Source: Clostridium puniceum (GTDB lineage Bacteria > Bacillota > Clostridia > Clostridiales > Clostridiaceae). From it: a stretch of DNA of 64,000 bases. Position 1 is the stretch's first letter; the number at the start of each line of letters is the position of its first letter. Made by a program: the position numbers and the translations under genes. The notes under the pieces were generated by a model. The model saw only the letters and a list, made by a program, of their open reading frames with translations. It searched no databases and had not been told where the DNA came from. Where the stretch lies: NCBI RefSeq assembly GCF_002006345.1, contig NZ_LZZM01000063.1:33216-97215 (forward strand), read 5' to 3'. Shown piece by piece: positions 7,715 through 15,876 of this stretch.

Positions 7715-9278
7715 ACTCCATTCCCTCTCTAATTATACCTGCATATCTTTCTGTATTAACACCTTTAACCCATGAAACCATTCCACTAATTTCATTTATA
7801 GTCTTAACTGGCACTTCTTTCCCATTGTTCTTAAGTTTATTAGCATTATAAATTGCAGCTCTCAATGTTTTTATCCACTTTTTAGGAACTCCAATTTCAT
7901 CATTATTTATAACTATTCCTGTTATACATTGACGATTGTTTTCCCTAAGAAAACGTGTCTTCTTTTTATTTATGTTAAGTCCTTCTTCGCTTACTATCTT
8001 TGAAACTAATCCCATGAATCTTCCAATATTTAAGTCACTGCTTTCTTCCTTAAAGCTAAAACTCATATCATCTGCATATCTTGTATAGGTGCAATTATGC
8101 TTATAAGCCAGTCCACTTAATCTTTTATCTAATTTTGCACAAATAATGTTTGTAATCATAGGGCTTGCTGGTGAACCTTGAGGTAAAATTCTATTTGAGG
8201 TTTTAACGTATTTTATTTCTCCTCTAACTTCTATTGCCATGCGTTCGCAATAGGTACAAATCATAGCAAGTAATGATGAAATGTAACCAGAATATCCAAA
8301 AGCTTTGAACATTCCTCTAACTCTTTCAAAAGTAATCGTTGGAAAGAAATTTTCAAGATCCATATTAATTAATAATTGTGTATTCTCACTAGAAACTTTG
8401 TCTGTCCCATGAACCTTTTCTACAACAAAAGCTTTTTCTACCATATCAGTTTCTTCTGACAGGTAACCCTTTTCCGCTACATGAGCTTTCGCCCCTGATA
8501 CAACTGATTTTCCTTTTAAGAATCCATGAGCATAATTTGATACTGGCATTTTTGATAAAATATCTTCTAAAACTTTTCTTTGGGCATTTTTAAGTATTGA
8601 TTTTGGAGCTGCAATATTACGCTCTCCACCTTTTTTCTTAGGAATAGTGAATCTATGATAATGATCTACTGAAACTACATCCCTATGGTAAATTAAAAAT
8701 CTTAGTTTTTTATATTCAATCCCAAGGAACTCAGCTAAAGCTTTATCATCTTTTATAATTGGTAAACCTTGTAACAATAGCTTGTCATTATCATTTTCTT
8801 TATCATTTAATAAGCTTGAATAGCCTTTTCCAATAAAAACAATACTCTCTGACTTTCTCTTTTCCCATGCTTCACCTTTTTGCCTTTTTTCAAGTGCCCT
8901 CTTTTCTTTTCTCTCTTTACGTCTTGCAATTGATTCTGCCATTATAGCTTTAGCTACATCTACTCTAATTTTCTCATAATCCCAAGTTTCATCATATTTC
9001 TTCTTAAGCTCATGCAGTTTTTGATTGATTTTATCTTTTCCTTCATATAACTCTGAAATTTGATTGATGATTTTTTCGTATTCCTTTATTAAGCTTTTTC
9101 TTTGTGCATATTCTTCTTTTGTCTCATTTTCTTGTCTTTCATAAGGTGTAGGTAAATTCTTTGGCCAAAATCCATATTCTTGCATCTTCAATAGGGTAAA
9201 TTCTTTTTTACCCATTTGATTTACTATTTCTCTATAATCTTGTCTTTTATTTTTAGTATTTTCTTGATTCTCAATCAT
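7701..9278 (-). CDS. Retron-type reverse transcriptase
   Basis: A 525-residue protein whose C-terminal two thirds is a reverse transcriptase. Motifs in order: AHGFLKGKSVV and GAKAH (residues 250-266, the retron NAxxH position), DLENFFP (307), QGSPAS (367), the catalytic YADD (401-404), and CITG (451, the retron VTG position). The first ~175 residues are a charged, probably coiled-coil extension beginning with a motif around MQEYGFWPKNLPTPYE. About 34 residues (267-300) appear inserted between motifs 2 and 3. It is the last gene of a three-gene operon: its ATG overlaps the stop of the SWIM gene by 4 nt (ATGA), with a GGAGA site 7 nt upstream. No maturase or integrase domain is visible, which argues against a group II intron. 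Confidence 0.88.
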   Translation of the reverse strand: MIENQENTKNKRQDYREIVNQMGKKEFTLLKMQEYGFWPKNLPTPYERQENETKEEYAQRKSLIKEYEKIINQISELYEGKDKINQKLHELKKKYDETWDYEKIRVDVAKAIMAESIARRKERKEKRALEKRQKGEAWEKRKSESIVFIGKGYSSLLNDKENDNDKLLLQGLPIIKDDKALAEFLGIEYKKLRFLIYHRDVVSVDHYHRFTIPKKKGGERNIAAPKSILKNAQRKVLEDILSKMPVSNYAHGFLKGKSVVSGAKAHVAEKGYLSEETDMVEKAFVVEKVHGTDKVSSENTQLLINMDLENFFPTITFERVRGMFKAFGYSGYISSLLAMICTYCERMAIEVRGEIKYVKTSNRILPQGSPASPMITNIICAKLDKRLSGLAYKHNCTYTRYADDMSFSFKEESSDLNIGRFMGLVSKIVSEEGLNINKKKTRFLRENNRQCITGIVINNDEIGVPKKWIKTLRAAIYNANKLKNNGKEVPVKTINEISGMVSWVKGVNTERYAGIIREGMELIDS

Positions 9279-11083
9279 AATATTGTCTCCATAATATCAT
9301 TAATTTTGTATTCTTTATTCTTTTCTAGTTTTAATCTTGTAAACTTTGAAGAAATTAAGTATAAAGCAAGAATATGTGCACAAGGAGCTGAAATATTTCT
9401 AGGTCCTTTATTAAACTCTCTACATTTACATTTTACTTTAGAAATTTGACCATCTTCATCAATTATTAATTCTGTTTCAGTTAAATCATGTTCTCTATTA
9501 TAATCTTCTGTTTCTCTGAACTTCCAATTCTTATATTTACTATTTGACATTTTAAAAGAATGTTTAAAAATATATTCATTTTCTTCACTCATACTTGCTG
9601 AGAAATTATCCATGCCTGCATTCATATGCTCTTTAACCTTAAATTCCATTTCTGTAGTTTCATATAATTCCTTTGGAATAGACTCATTGCACAATCTTCT
9701 AAATCTTATAGTATCATTTATGGCATCAAAATAACCTTCACCACGTTTTAAAAGCATACCTACCCCTGCCTTATTTGTAGCTTTTGAATCTTCCTTTAAA
9801 TTATCATAAATGCTTTCCATTGAAACAAAACGCTTTTCTTTCATTAATTTATAAACTTTATCATAGTTTCCATCCCCAATAAATCCTCCTAAGATATTAA
9901 AGGCAGTGCCCTTAACCCAGTCATTAGAAGACCATGCCGAAAAACCAATAGTCATTTTCATCGAACCTAAATCAGCTGTAATAAATTGTGGCATTCCAAA
10001 GCTAAGTAGTCTTACTTTAAAGGATTTTGCTAAAGGAATTGTTTTTTCTATAACTAGCCAACGTCTTCTTCCCCATATTTTTTCTTCTCTATATTTTTCA
10101 CCATTATATATTGCTTTTAGAGTAAGCTCACTACCAAAGGGTTCAAAAACAATTTTCACTGGCTTTTTCGGTTCCAATATCCATTTCATATATCTAGGAC
10201 TTTTTTGTGCTTTATGCCTTCTTAAAAATGAGCATATATCATAAACATCTACAGGTGATAATTCAATATCTATTCCCCCTAGACTTGCTGCTGAAGAAAC
10301 TTGATTAAAACCTTTAATCCAAGTTTCAGGAAGGTCTATTTTCTTTTCCATATATTCTGGAATTATCCCTGTATCTACTGAAAAGCCTTCTGGATTAACA
10401 GATAATTGAACATCATTATAAGTACGAAATCTTTCAATTTCCTTAGCTAATTTAGCTGAAAAATCTATATTAGTTGTACCTAAACCAGGCTTTTGTAGAA
10501 GTTCAAATTCTTCCATATCAATTGAAAGACACCCATAGGTAGATTCATCTAAAGAAAATGCTTCAAAGGAAACTTGATCTGGATGTACTGTTATTACTGG
10601 ATCTAATACAAACCAAAGATCTAAATCTCTATCTTTTATAAATTTCCAAAAATCTCTTTCAATCTTATAGTAATCTTTCCATACATCATGATTATCTATT
10701 TCTTTTTTAAGCTTATTTTTAATTTCAACTAACTTAGATATATCGCTACTTTTTTCATCTAATATACTTAATAATTCATTCATATCCTTGTTTAAATTTT
10801 CTCTAACTTCAGGCAAGTATTGTTCGTGCCTTAAAATTCTTCTCTCTATTTCACTATCAAGCCATTCAAAAAATTCAACTCTTTCCTTTTTCTTTATACT
10901 CGTATCTGAAATGACAATTTCACGTAACATAAGCATTGCATCTCTAAAAATTAGTGGATGCTTTAATTTCCCTAAGAAAGATACCTTTTCATCTCTTGAA
11001 AGATCAGGGCTAAGACCTAAAACAGTCTCGTTACCTTTATTAACACACATGGATGGACTTGAATATTGATAATTAACCTTCAA
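9275..11083 (-). CDS. SWIM zinc-finger protein of the retron operon
   Basis: A 602-residue protein with a C-terminal SWIM-type zinc finger, seen as VKCKCREF...APCAHILAL (CxC then CxH), close to the C-terminus. SWIM fingers bind DNA or protein partners. The rest is not readily assigned; a stretch around residues 330-400 is rich in beta structure. It starts with TTG, chosen because AAGGAGG lies 9 nt upstream and because the frame overlaps the preceding gene by 11 nt. It is translationally coupled on both sides, so the three proteins are probably made together. From memory, an RT plus SWIM protein plus helical-repeat protein is the layout called retron type XIII; I could not check this. Its activity, effector or regulator, is unknown. 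Confidence 0.8.
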   Translation of the reverse strand: MKVNYQYSSPSMCVNKGNETVLGLSPDLSRDEKVSFLGKLKHPLIFRDAMLMLREIVISDTSIKKKERVEFFEWLDSEIERRILRHEQYLPEVRENLNKDMNELLSILDEKSSDISKLVEIKNKLKKEIDNHDVWKDYYKIERDFWKFIKDRDLDLWFVLDPVITVHPDQVSFEAFSLDESTYGCLSIDMEEFELLQKPGLGTTNIDFSAKLAKEIERFRTYNDVQLSVNPEGFSVDTGIIPEYMEKKIDLPETWIKGFNQVSSAASLGGIDIELSPVDVYDICSFLRRHKAQKSPRYMKWILEPKKPVKIVFEPFGSELTLKAIYNGEKYREEKIWGRRRWLVIEKTIPLAKSFKVRLLSFGMPQFITADLGSMKMTIGFSAWSSNDWVKGTAFNILGGFIGDGNYDKVYKLMKEKRFVSMESIYDNLKEDSKATNKAGVGMLLKRGEGYFDAINDTIRFRRLCNESIPKELYETTEMEFKVKEHMNAGMDNFSASMSEENEYIFKHSFKMSNSKYKNWKFRETEDYNREHDLTETELIIDEDGQISKVKCKCREFNKGPRNISAPCAHILALYLISSKFTRLKLEKNKEYKINDIMETIL

Positions 11084-14000
11084 CTTGCACGACCTCCTTT
11101 CTTATCTTTGCTAATGCTGTAAGTGCACGTTCTGAATCTATAATTATATTTGAGCCTCCAATATCTAGTAGCATATCTTCACATTCCTCTATTTTGTCTT
11201 TATACTTTAGTACAAATTTAGGAATAGCCTCATAAAGGTTATCCTTACTTTTAGAAACTTTATTAGGTAAAAAAATCAAAGTTTTTACATAATACATAAA
11301 AAGTTCTTTATCTCCATTGCCTAAATTACCTAGTATTTCATTTGTCTTATTAGAAATATAAGCTTTAACATCACTAGAGGTATGCTCAAGCATTTGAATA
11401 ATAAACTCCTTAGGAATTAAATCTTTATAAAATTCATCTAATTTTCTAATCCCAAAAGAATAAACTTTATTTACAGGAGAATCAATTATAATACCATGTA
11501 ATTTCCTTCTCTTTTCCTCAGTCATACCACCAAAAATCTCTTCTGCCATTTTATTTAAGACAATTATATTAGATTCAAACATAATTAATAAAGTTGAAAA
11601 TCTTGTACTTAGCTCTTCACTATTATTATTAATAGCTTCAAATAACATATTTATCATTTTAGAAGTTCCAGTTTCTAATATTCCTATAATCTCAGAATCT
11701 GAAGGCAACTTCTTACTTTGAATTGCTTCTAATAACCCAACAACTTGTCTACCTTTTTGTGAAATTGCTTTATTAGTTGACTCTATAGTTATTTTCTTAA
11801 GTAAACTATCTAAATCTTCATAAGAAACTGAAAAAATCACTTCTTCTATAAATTCTTGCATCCAATCTGGCATTTTACTTGCATTAAGAATTTCAGAAAT
11901 CATACTTGATATTAAATTTTCTTTTTCATCTTTTGATATATTTTGAATTTTATTTGTAGAAATTGAAAGTATTTCTTTTATTTCCTTGGAAATATCAGTA
12001 TTAGAATTTATGAATTTTTCACTGCTATTTATAATAGTTTTTACAAAATTACAATATTCATTGCTATCTAAAGACAATATGCTTTCCTTAAATAAATCTA
12101 TCCATATATCAAGATTTTCTAACAGCATTAAAGCTACTAAATCCTTAGCTGAAAATGCTCCATTAGTTCTATTCATAAATTCCTTAGCAATATTATGAAT
12201 TTCTTCCTTTGGACTGCTCATTAAAACAAGCATTATTTCAGTTTCAAAAGTATTAACAACATCTAATTTATTGCAAAGTAAATCTTTAAACATGTTTGCA
12301 AGTGGTTCATAAGAACCTTCTGCTAATGCAACTAACTCCTTATAAGACATATTATTTATAAACTCATTGGCCTTTTCAGAAGCCTTCATTATATAATAAC
12401 AAGCCTTTAATACTGGATTTATTTTTGCTAAACTTGCAATTTCCAATACATCTTCAAGATGGTTATCCCAAATTTCTTTCATAAACTCATAACGCCCTTG
12501 AAGTCTCATTAATTGGTCATTTTCCATCCAATTACTTCTAGCTTGCCAATTTTCCCATCCAATAGGAGGTTTTTCTGTAAAATCATAATACAAATAATGC
12601 TTTAAAAACTCATTAAATTGAAAGTTACCACGGAATTTACATACATAATCATACTTTGTATAACTTGTTAAAAGAGCTTTCATAGCTTGTATAAATTTTT
12701 TAGGATCATTTTTTCCATAAGAATCAAGAATTCTTCGTATGTATCTTTTATAATATTTTAGTTCCTTACTCTTTTCATTTCCCTTGAAATAATAATTGAG
12801 TCTTGGTGCATCTAGATAATATGCTATTTTTCCAATAACATCTGCAAGATCATAAGCTTCTGCTTCTTGAATAGTATTTTTTAATTCTAAAGTCTTTAGT
12901 ATTACTCCATCACTATAAGTACTTATGTTATAACGCTCAGAACATCTATACTCTATCCATTTACTCTGAGTATAATCATATCTTCCTTGATATTCTTTTA
13001 ATAATCCTTGAGCTGCATACTTTCTATAAGCAGAACCTTCAAGAATTTTACCTTTTGGAATATCATTATCATTAATTTTAATAAGATGTAAATCCATTTG
13101 TGGTAGTGAATCATATATTTTCTTTATTCTCTCAGCTCTTAATTCATCATTTAAAGCTGCCATGTATATATGAGCGCATCTTTTTACACCCTTTATGTAA
13201 CTTTCTTCTGCCCATTTTATTTCAGATTCGCAAATAGTCTTAGCTTCATCAATTAATATTGAATTTTTTCTTTTCGCAAGTTCTAAAAATACACCACTTA
13301 TTAACTCAACGCTTCCTATTTTCATAAGCAATTCAAATATATTTTTTGAAGGCTGCATTTCAAGTAATTCATTTAATGCTTTTTTTCTCATATAAAGATT
13401 TTCATTGCTTACCATATCACAAATTATTTCATAGTATTTAAAAGAATCTTCATTTAATTTTAAAATCTCATTAGGATGTTTAGCTAACTTAAAATCTAAA
13501 AAATTAATATTTTGTGTTTCAATTATCTTTACATATTTTTCATAAGAATTTGATGTAAAATAAGGTAATACAATTTGTTCTTTTATATTTAGACTTTTAA
13601 ATTCTTTTACCCTATAATTTTCGTCTCTTCTCCAATAGTATTTTATTCCTGTTTTATAATACATTTTTGGAGCTCTATCATCTTTTTGCTTATTATAATA
13701 TGGACTTTCCTCTATAATCTTTACCGCTTGGAAGGCTGGTAAGTGTCCTTCCTTACCTTTAAATAAAGCATAGCTAGTATATTTAATATTTTCTTCAAGA
13801 ACATTATTAATAGATTGTCCATTATTTTCATTGCTTTTAAATTTATGCTCCCCATAAAGAATAACAAAACTTGGATTATTCTCTTTGTCATATCCCCATA
13901 AAATCACGTTTCTTAATGGATTATAATCCTTTTTCCATACTCTCTTTTTTATTCTAGACTTTTCACTTAAACTACTTTTAGTATATTCATTTTCATTTTT

Positions 14001-14084
14001 CTTTAATTCTTCTGTTTTCTGCTCTTTAAGCTTTAATAAAGAACGGATTGATTTAAAAAAGCTGTTTTCTTTAAACTTTGACAT
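11073..14084 (-). CDS. Large ARM/HEAT-like helical repeat protein of the retron operon
   Basis: A 1003-residue cytoplasmic protein and the first gene of the three-gene operon. The first ~50 residues are lysine/glutamate rich, followed by a beta-rich segment (NVILWGYDKENNPSFVILYG). From about residue 200 to the end it consists of helical pairs such as MRKKALNELLEM, LLMKIGSVELISGVFLELAK and AYISNKTNEILGNLGNG, as in ARM or HEAT solenoids. No nuclease, ATPase or membrane motif is evident. Such a scaffold could recognise a phage or host component and control the toxic activity of the system; this is inference from its position beside a retron-like reverse transcriptase. An AAGGTGG site precedes the ATG. 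Confidence 0.75.
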   Translation of the reverse strand: MSKFKENSFFKSIRSLLKLKEQKTEELKKNENEYTKSSLSEKSRIKKRVWKKDYNPLRNVILWGYDKENNPSFVILYGEHKFKSNENNGQSINNVLEENIKYTSYALFKGKEGHLPAFQAVKIIEESPYYNKQKDDRAPKMYYKTGIKYYWRRDENYRVKEFKSLNIKEQIVLPYFTSNSYEKYVKIIETQNINFLDFKLAKHPNEILKLNEDSFKYYEIICDMVSNENLYMRKKALNELLEMQPSKNIFELLMKIGSVELISGVFLELAKRKNSILIDEAKTICESEIKWAEESYIKGVKRCAHIYMAALNDELRAERIKKIYDSLPQMDLHLIKINDNDIPKGKILEGSAYRKYAAQGLLKEYQGRYDYTQSKWIEYRCSERYNISTYSDGVILKTLELKNTIQEAEAYDLADVIGKIAYYLDAPRLNYYFKGNEKSKELKYYKRYIRRILDSYGKNDPKKFIQAMKALLTSYTKYDYVCKFRGNFQFNEFLKHYLYYDFTEKPPIGWENWQARSNWMENDQLMRLQGRYEFMKEIWDNHLEDVLEIASLAKINPVLKACYYIMKASEKANEFINNMSYKELVALAEGSYEPLANMFKDLLCNKLDVVNTFETEIMLVLMSSPKEEIHNIAKEFMNRTNGAFSAKDLVALMLLENLDIWIDLFKESILSLDSNEYCNFVKTIINSSEKFINSNTDISKEIKEILSISTNKIQNISKDEKENLISSMISEILNASKMPDWMQEFIEEVIFSVSYEDLDSLLKKITIESTNKAISQKGRQVVGLLEAIQSKKLPSDSEIIGILETGTSKMINMLFEAINNNSEELSTRFSTLLIMFESNIIVLNKMAEEIFGGMTEEKRRKLHGIIIDSPVNKVYSFGIRKLDEFYKDLIPKEFIIQMLEHTSSDVKAYISNKTNEILGNLGNGDKELFMYYVKTLIFLPNKVSKSKDNLYEAIPKFVLKYKDKIEECEDMLLDIGGSNIIIDSERALTALAKIRKEVVQVEG

Positions 14085-14282
14085 AATAGTAAACCACCTT
14101 ATTTTTTAATTTAAACTTGAAACTACTTCTTCAATATTATGATTATATTAATATTTTTTAATTAATCAGATATGATAATTTTACCATGATTATACTAAAA
14201 TCCCTAAATATTTTTTAGTTTTATCAACATAATAATATTCTTTACGACTTCTTTATAATCTTATATACTTCATAAATATATA

Positions 14283-14334
14283 ATAACTGTAAGCATATCA
14301 CACTTAAGAGTTTTAATGATTTGCTCACAGTTAT
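14283..14334 (-). terminator. Hairpin, probable terminator of the 51-codon ORF
   Basis: The 13-nt arms ATAACTGTAAGCA and TGCTCACAGTTAT pair with one mismatch around a 26-nt loop. It lies 23 nt beyond the small gene on the minus strand. The following T-rich tract is imperfect, so termination may be weak. It also sits upstream of the retron operon. Confidence 0.45.
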
Positions 14335-14356
14335 AAAAAAATATATATTATTTATT

Positions 14357-14512
14357 TTAAGATCTATCTTCCCATTTTCTTTTTGCTTTCATCACATTTT
14401 CTTCACTAAGATGGGTTTCTTTAACTATTTCTCCCATACCACAGCCTTTATCAAGCATCTCTTTTGCTTTTTCCATAGCTTTTTCATGTTCACCTTTTTT
14501 CAAAATTTCCAC
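14357..14512 (-). CDS. Small protein, possible remnant of an Rpn-type transposase tail
   Basis: A 51-codon frame starting with GTG, with an AAAGGAGG site 7 nt upstream, which is strong support for translation. The product is highly charged (MEILKKGEHEKAMEKAKEML...) and ends with a helix-turn-helix-like segment GMGEIVKETHLSEENVMKAK. That pattern resembles the C-terminal tail of Rpn/PD-(D/E)XK-family transposase proteins, so it may be a remnant or an independent small protein. It stands directly before the retron operon but is separated from it by a hairpin. Function is unknown. Confidence 0.5.
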   Translation of the reverse strand: MEILKKGEHEKAMEKAKEMLDKGCGMGEIVKETHLSEENVMKAKRKWEDRS

Positions 14513-14581
14513 AAAAAAATCCTCCTTTAGTAATAGTAAATTATAAATTATTGTTACCTAAAAGAGAAACTTTTATTCTAT

Positions 14582-15412
14582 TTATTTTATTTTTATAGTT
14601 GCACCTGATTTAATTTCTACAATCTTTTTATCAACACTTATCCAAAGAGGTATTGCTGAAGTATTGTATACAATTTCACAATCTGCAGAATATCTCAAAC
14701 TATCTAAAGCCTTTAGATAATCTACAATTTCAATATTAGTTGCATACCATATTGACTCATCATTACCTACAGTTTTACAAAATTCTTCTGCAAGTTCCCA
14801 ATTTTCATCAATATCGAATTCATAGCTATGTCCCCACACATATAGTAATGACATACTTCTAAAGTCAGTTTCAATAAAATGCTTTGCTATCTCCATTAAT
14901 TTAGGATTTTTATGATGACAAGTTGGATGCCATTCTAAAAATCTTTCTGGCAAATAAAATTTTTCGTGTTGGTTTACAGTTCTTGAATATTCAATTCCAC
15001 AGTTCTCCATTACTTGAATCACTTTTTCATTATAAGTGCCATATGGATATGCCATACCTCTTACAGGATAACCAAATATCTTTTCTAAATTCTTTCTATC
15101 TTCAAATATTTCATTTATAATCATTTCTCTTGGAAGATCTTCTAATTGAGGATGCGTTAAACTATGGGCAGCTACTTCATGACCTTTATATACCTCTTCA
15201 ATTTCATCAATATTCATTCTTTGTATTTTCTTACCTTTATTAATCCAATAATTTTCTTCACTTTGTATACCAGAATTAATATTAAAAGTTGCCTTTAAGG
15301 CATATTGGTTAAAAATACTAACAAGCCTTTTATCTTGAGTAATTCCATCATCATAGCTTAATGTCAAAGCTTTTTTTCTTCCATCTTTAAAAAGATTAAT
15401 AATACTGCTCAT
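14582..15412 (-). CDS. Polysaccharide deacetylase family protein
   Basis: A protein of 276 residues with the NodB fold of carbohydrate esterase family 4. The motifs are LSYDDG (catalytic base and metal aspartate), AAHSLTHPQL (metal histidines, HSxxH) and a later RGMAYPYGTYN segment. Such enzymes remove N- or O-acetyl groups from polysaccharides. There is no signal peptide or transmembrane segment, which is unusual for enzymes acting on peptidoglycan and suggests a cytoplasmic or non-wall substrate. The start MSSIINLF was chosen because AAGGAG lies 9 nt upstream; a TTG three codons earlier is too close to it. Its leader of about 175 nt contains a terminator-like hairpin. Confidence 0.8.
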   Translation of the reverse strand: MSSIINLFKDGRKKALTLSYDDGITQDKRLVSIFNQYALKATFNINSGIQSEENYWINKGKKIQRMNIDEIEEVYKGHEVAAHSLTHPQLEDLPREMIINEIFEDRKNLEKIFGYPVRGMAYPYGTYNEKVIQVMENCGIEYSRTVNQHEKFYLPERFLEWHPTCHHKNPKLMEIAKHFIETDFRSMSLLYVWGHSYEFDIDENWELAEEFCKTVGNDESIWYATNIEIVDYLKALDSLRYSADCEIVYNTSAIPLWISVDKKIVEIKSGATIKIK

Positions 15413-15490
15413 ATAAATCAACTCCTTTTTATTCTTAGATTATCTAAATTATTCAGTCTTAATTATATAAAGCCACCTATACTGTTAACT

Positions 15491-15527
15491 AATAAAAAAC
15501 AAAAAGTCTCCTATTATTATAAGAGAC
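15491..15527 (-). terminator. Terminator hairpin inside the leader of the deacetylase gene
   Basis: GTCTC and GAGAC pair around a 12-nt AT loop, followed on the minus strand by TTTTTGTTTTTT. It lies between the promoter at 15594-15622 and the gene start at 15412, so it would stop transcription before the gene unless read through. Confidence 0.55.
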
Positions 15528-15593
15528 GAAAAACGCAAAAAACTCCTATTGATTTATTAAATTCAAGAAATGCACGTATAGTTAATTGTTATT

Positions 15594-15622
15594 ATTATAC
15601 AATACAGAATTTCTATTTTCAA
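15594..15622 (-). promoter_or_regulatory. Promoter of the polysaccharide deacetylase gene
   Basis: Minus-strand TTGAAA (15617-15622), a 17-nt spacer and a perfect TATAAT (15594-15599). The start point would be near 15586, giving a leader of about 175 nt. Confidence 0.7.
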
Positions 15623-15876
15623 TTGTTTATTAATAACTCCATCAAATTTATTATTAAGTGTATTTTTAATAACAACAAATAATTTAACCAATAAATAACA
15701 TTTTTGCAATAGACAAAAAACTCCATTTATAGTACTATATTTTTATATTTAATTTCTATTTTTTACATCTTATTACATATACTTATTCAAATATAATATT
15801 TATATTTGAAAAGGCTTATACTTAAATTGGCTTATGTGTACATTGCAACTATTATTTATTTTGAGGAGGAATTCAA

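Noticed and set aside
9216..9449. Plus-strand frames opposite the retron genes and many other plus-strand frames opposite minus-strand genes
   Set aside because: They lie wholly within well-supported genes on the other strand, lack ribosome binding sites and show no recognisable domain.
14283..14334. Hairpin upstream of the retron operon as the retron RNA
   Set aside because: It is a single stem with a 26-nt loop and no a1/a2-type ends; it is better explained as the terminator of the small ORF.
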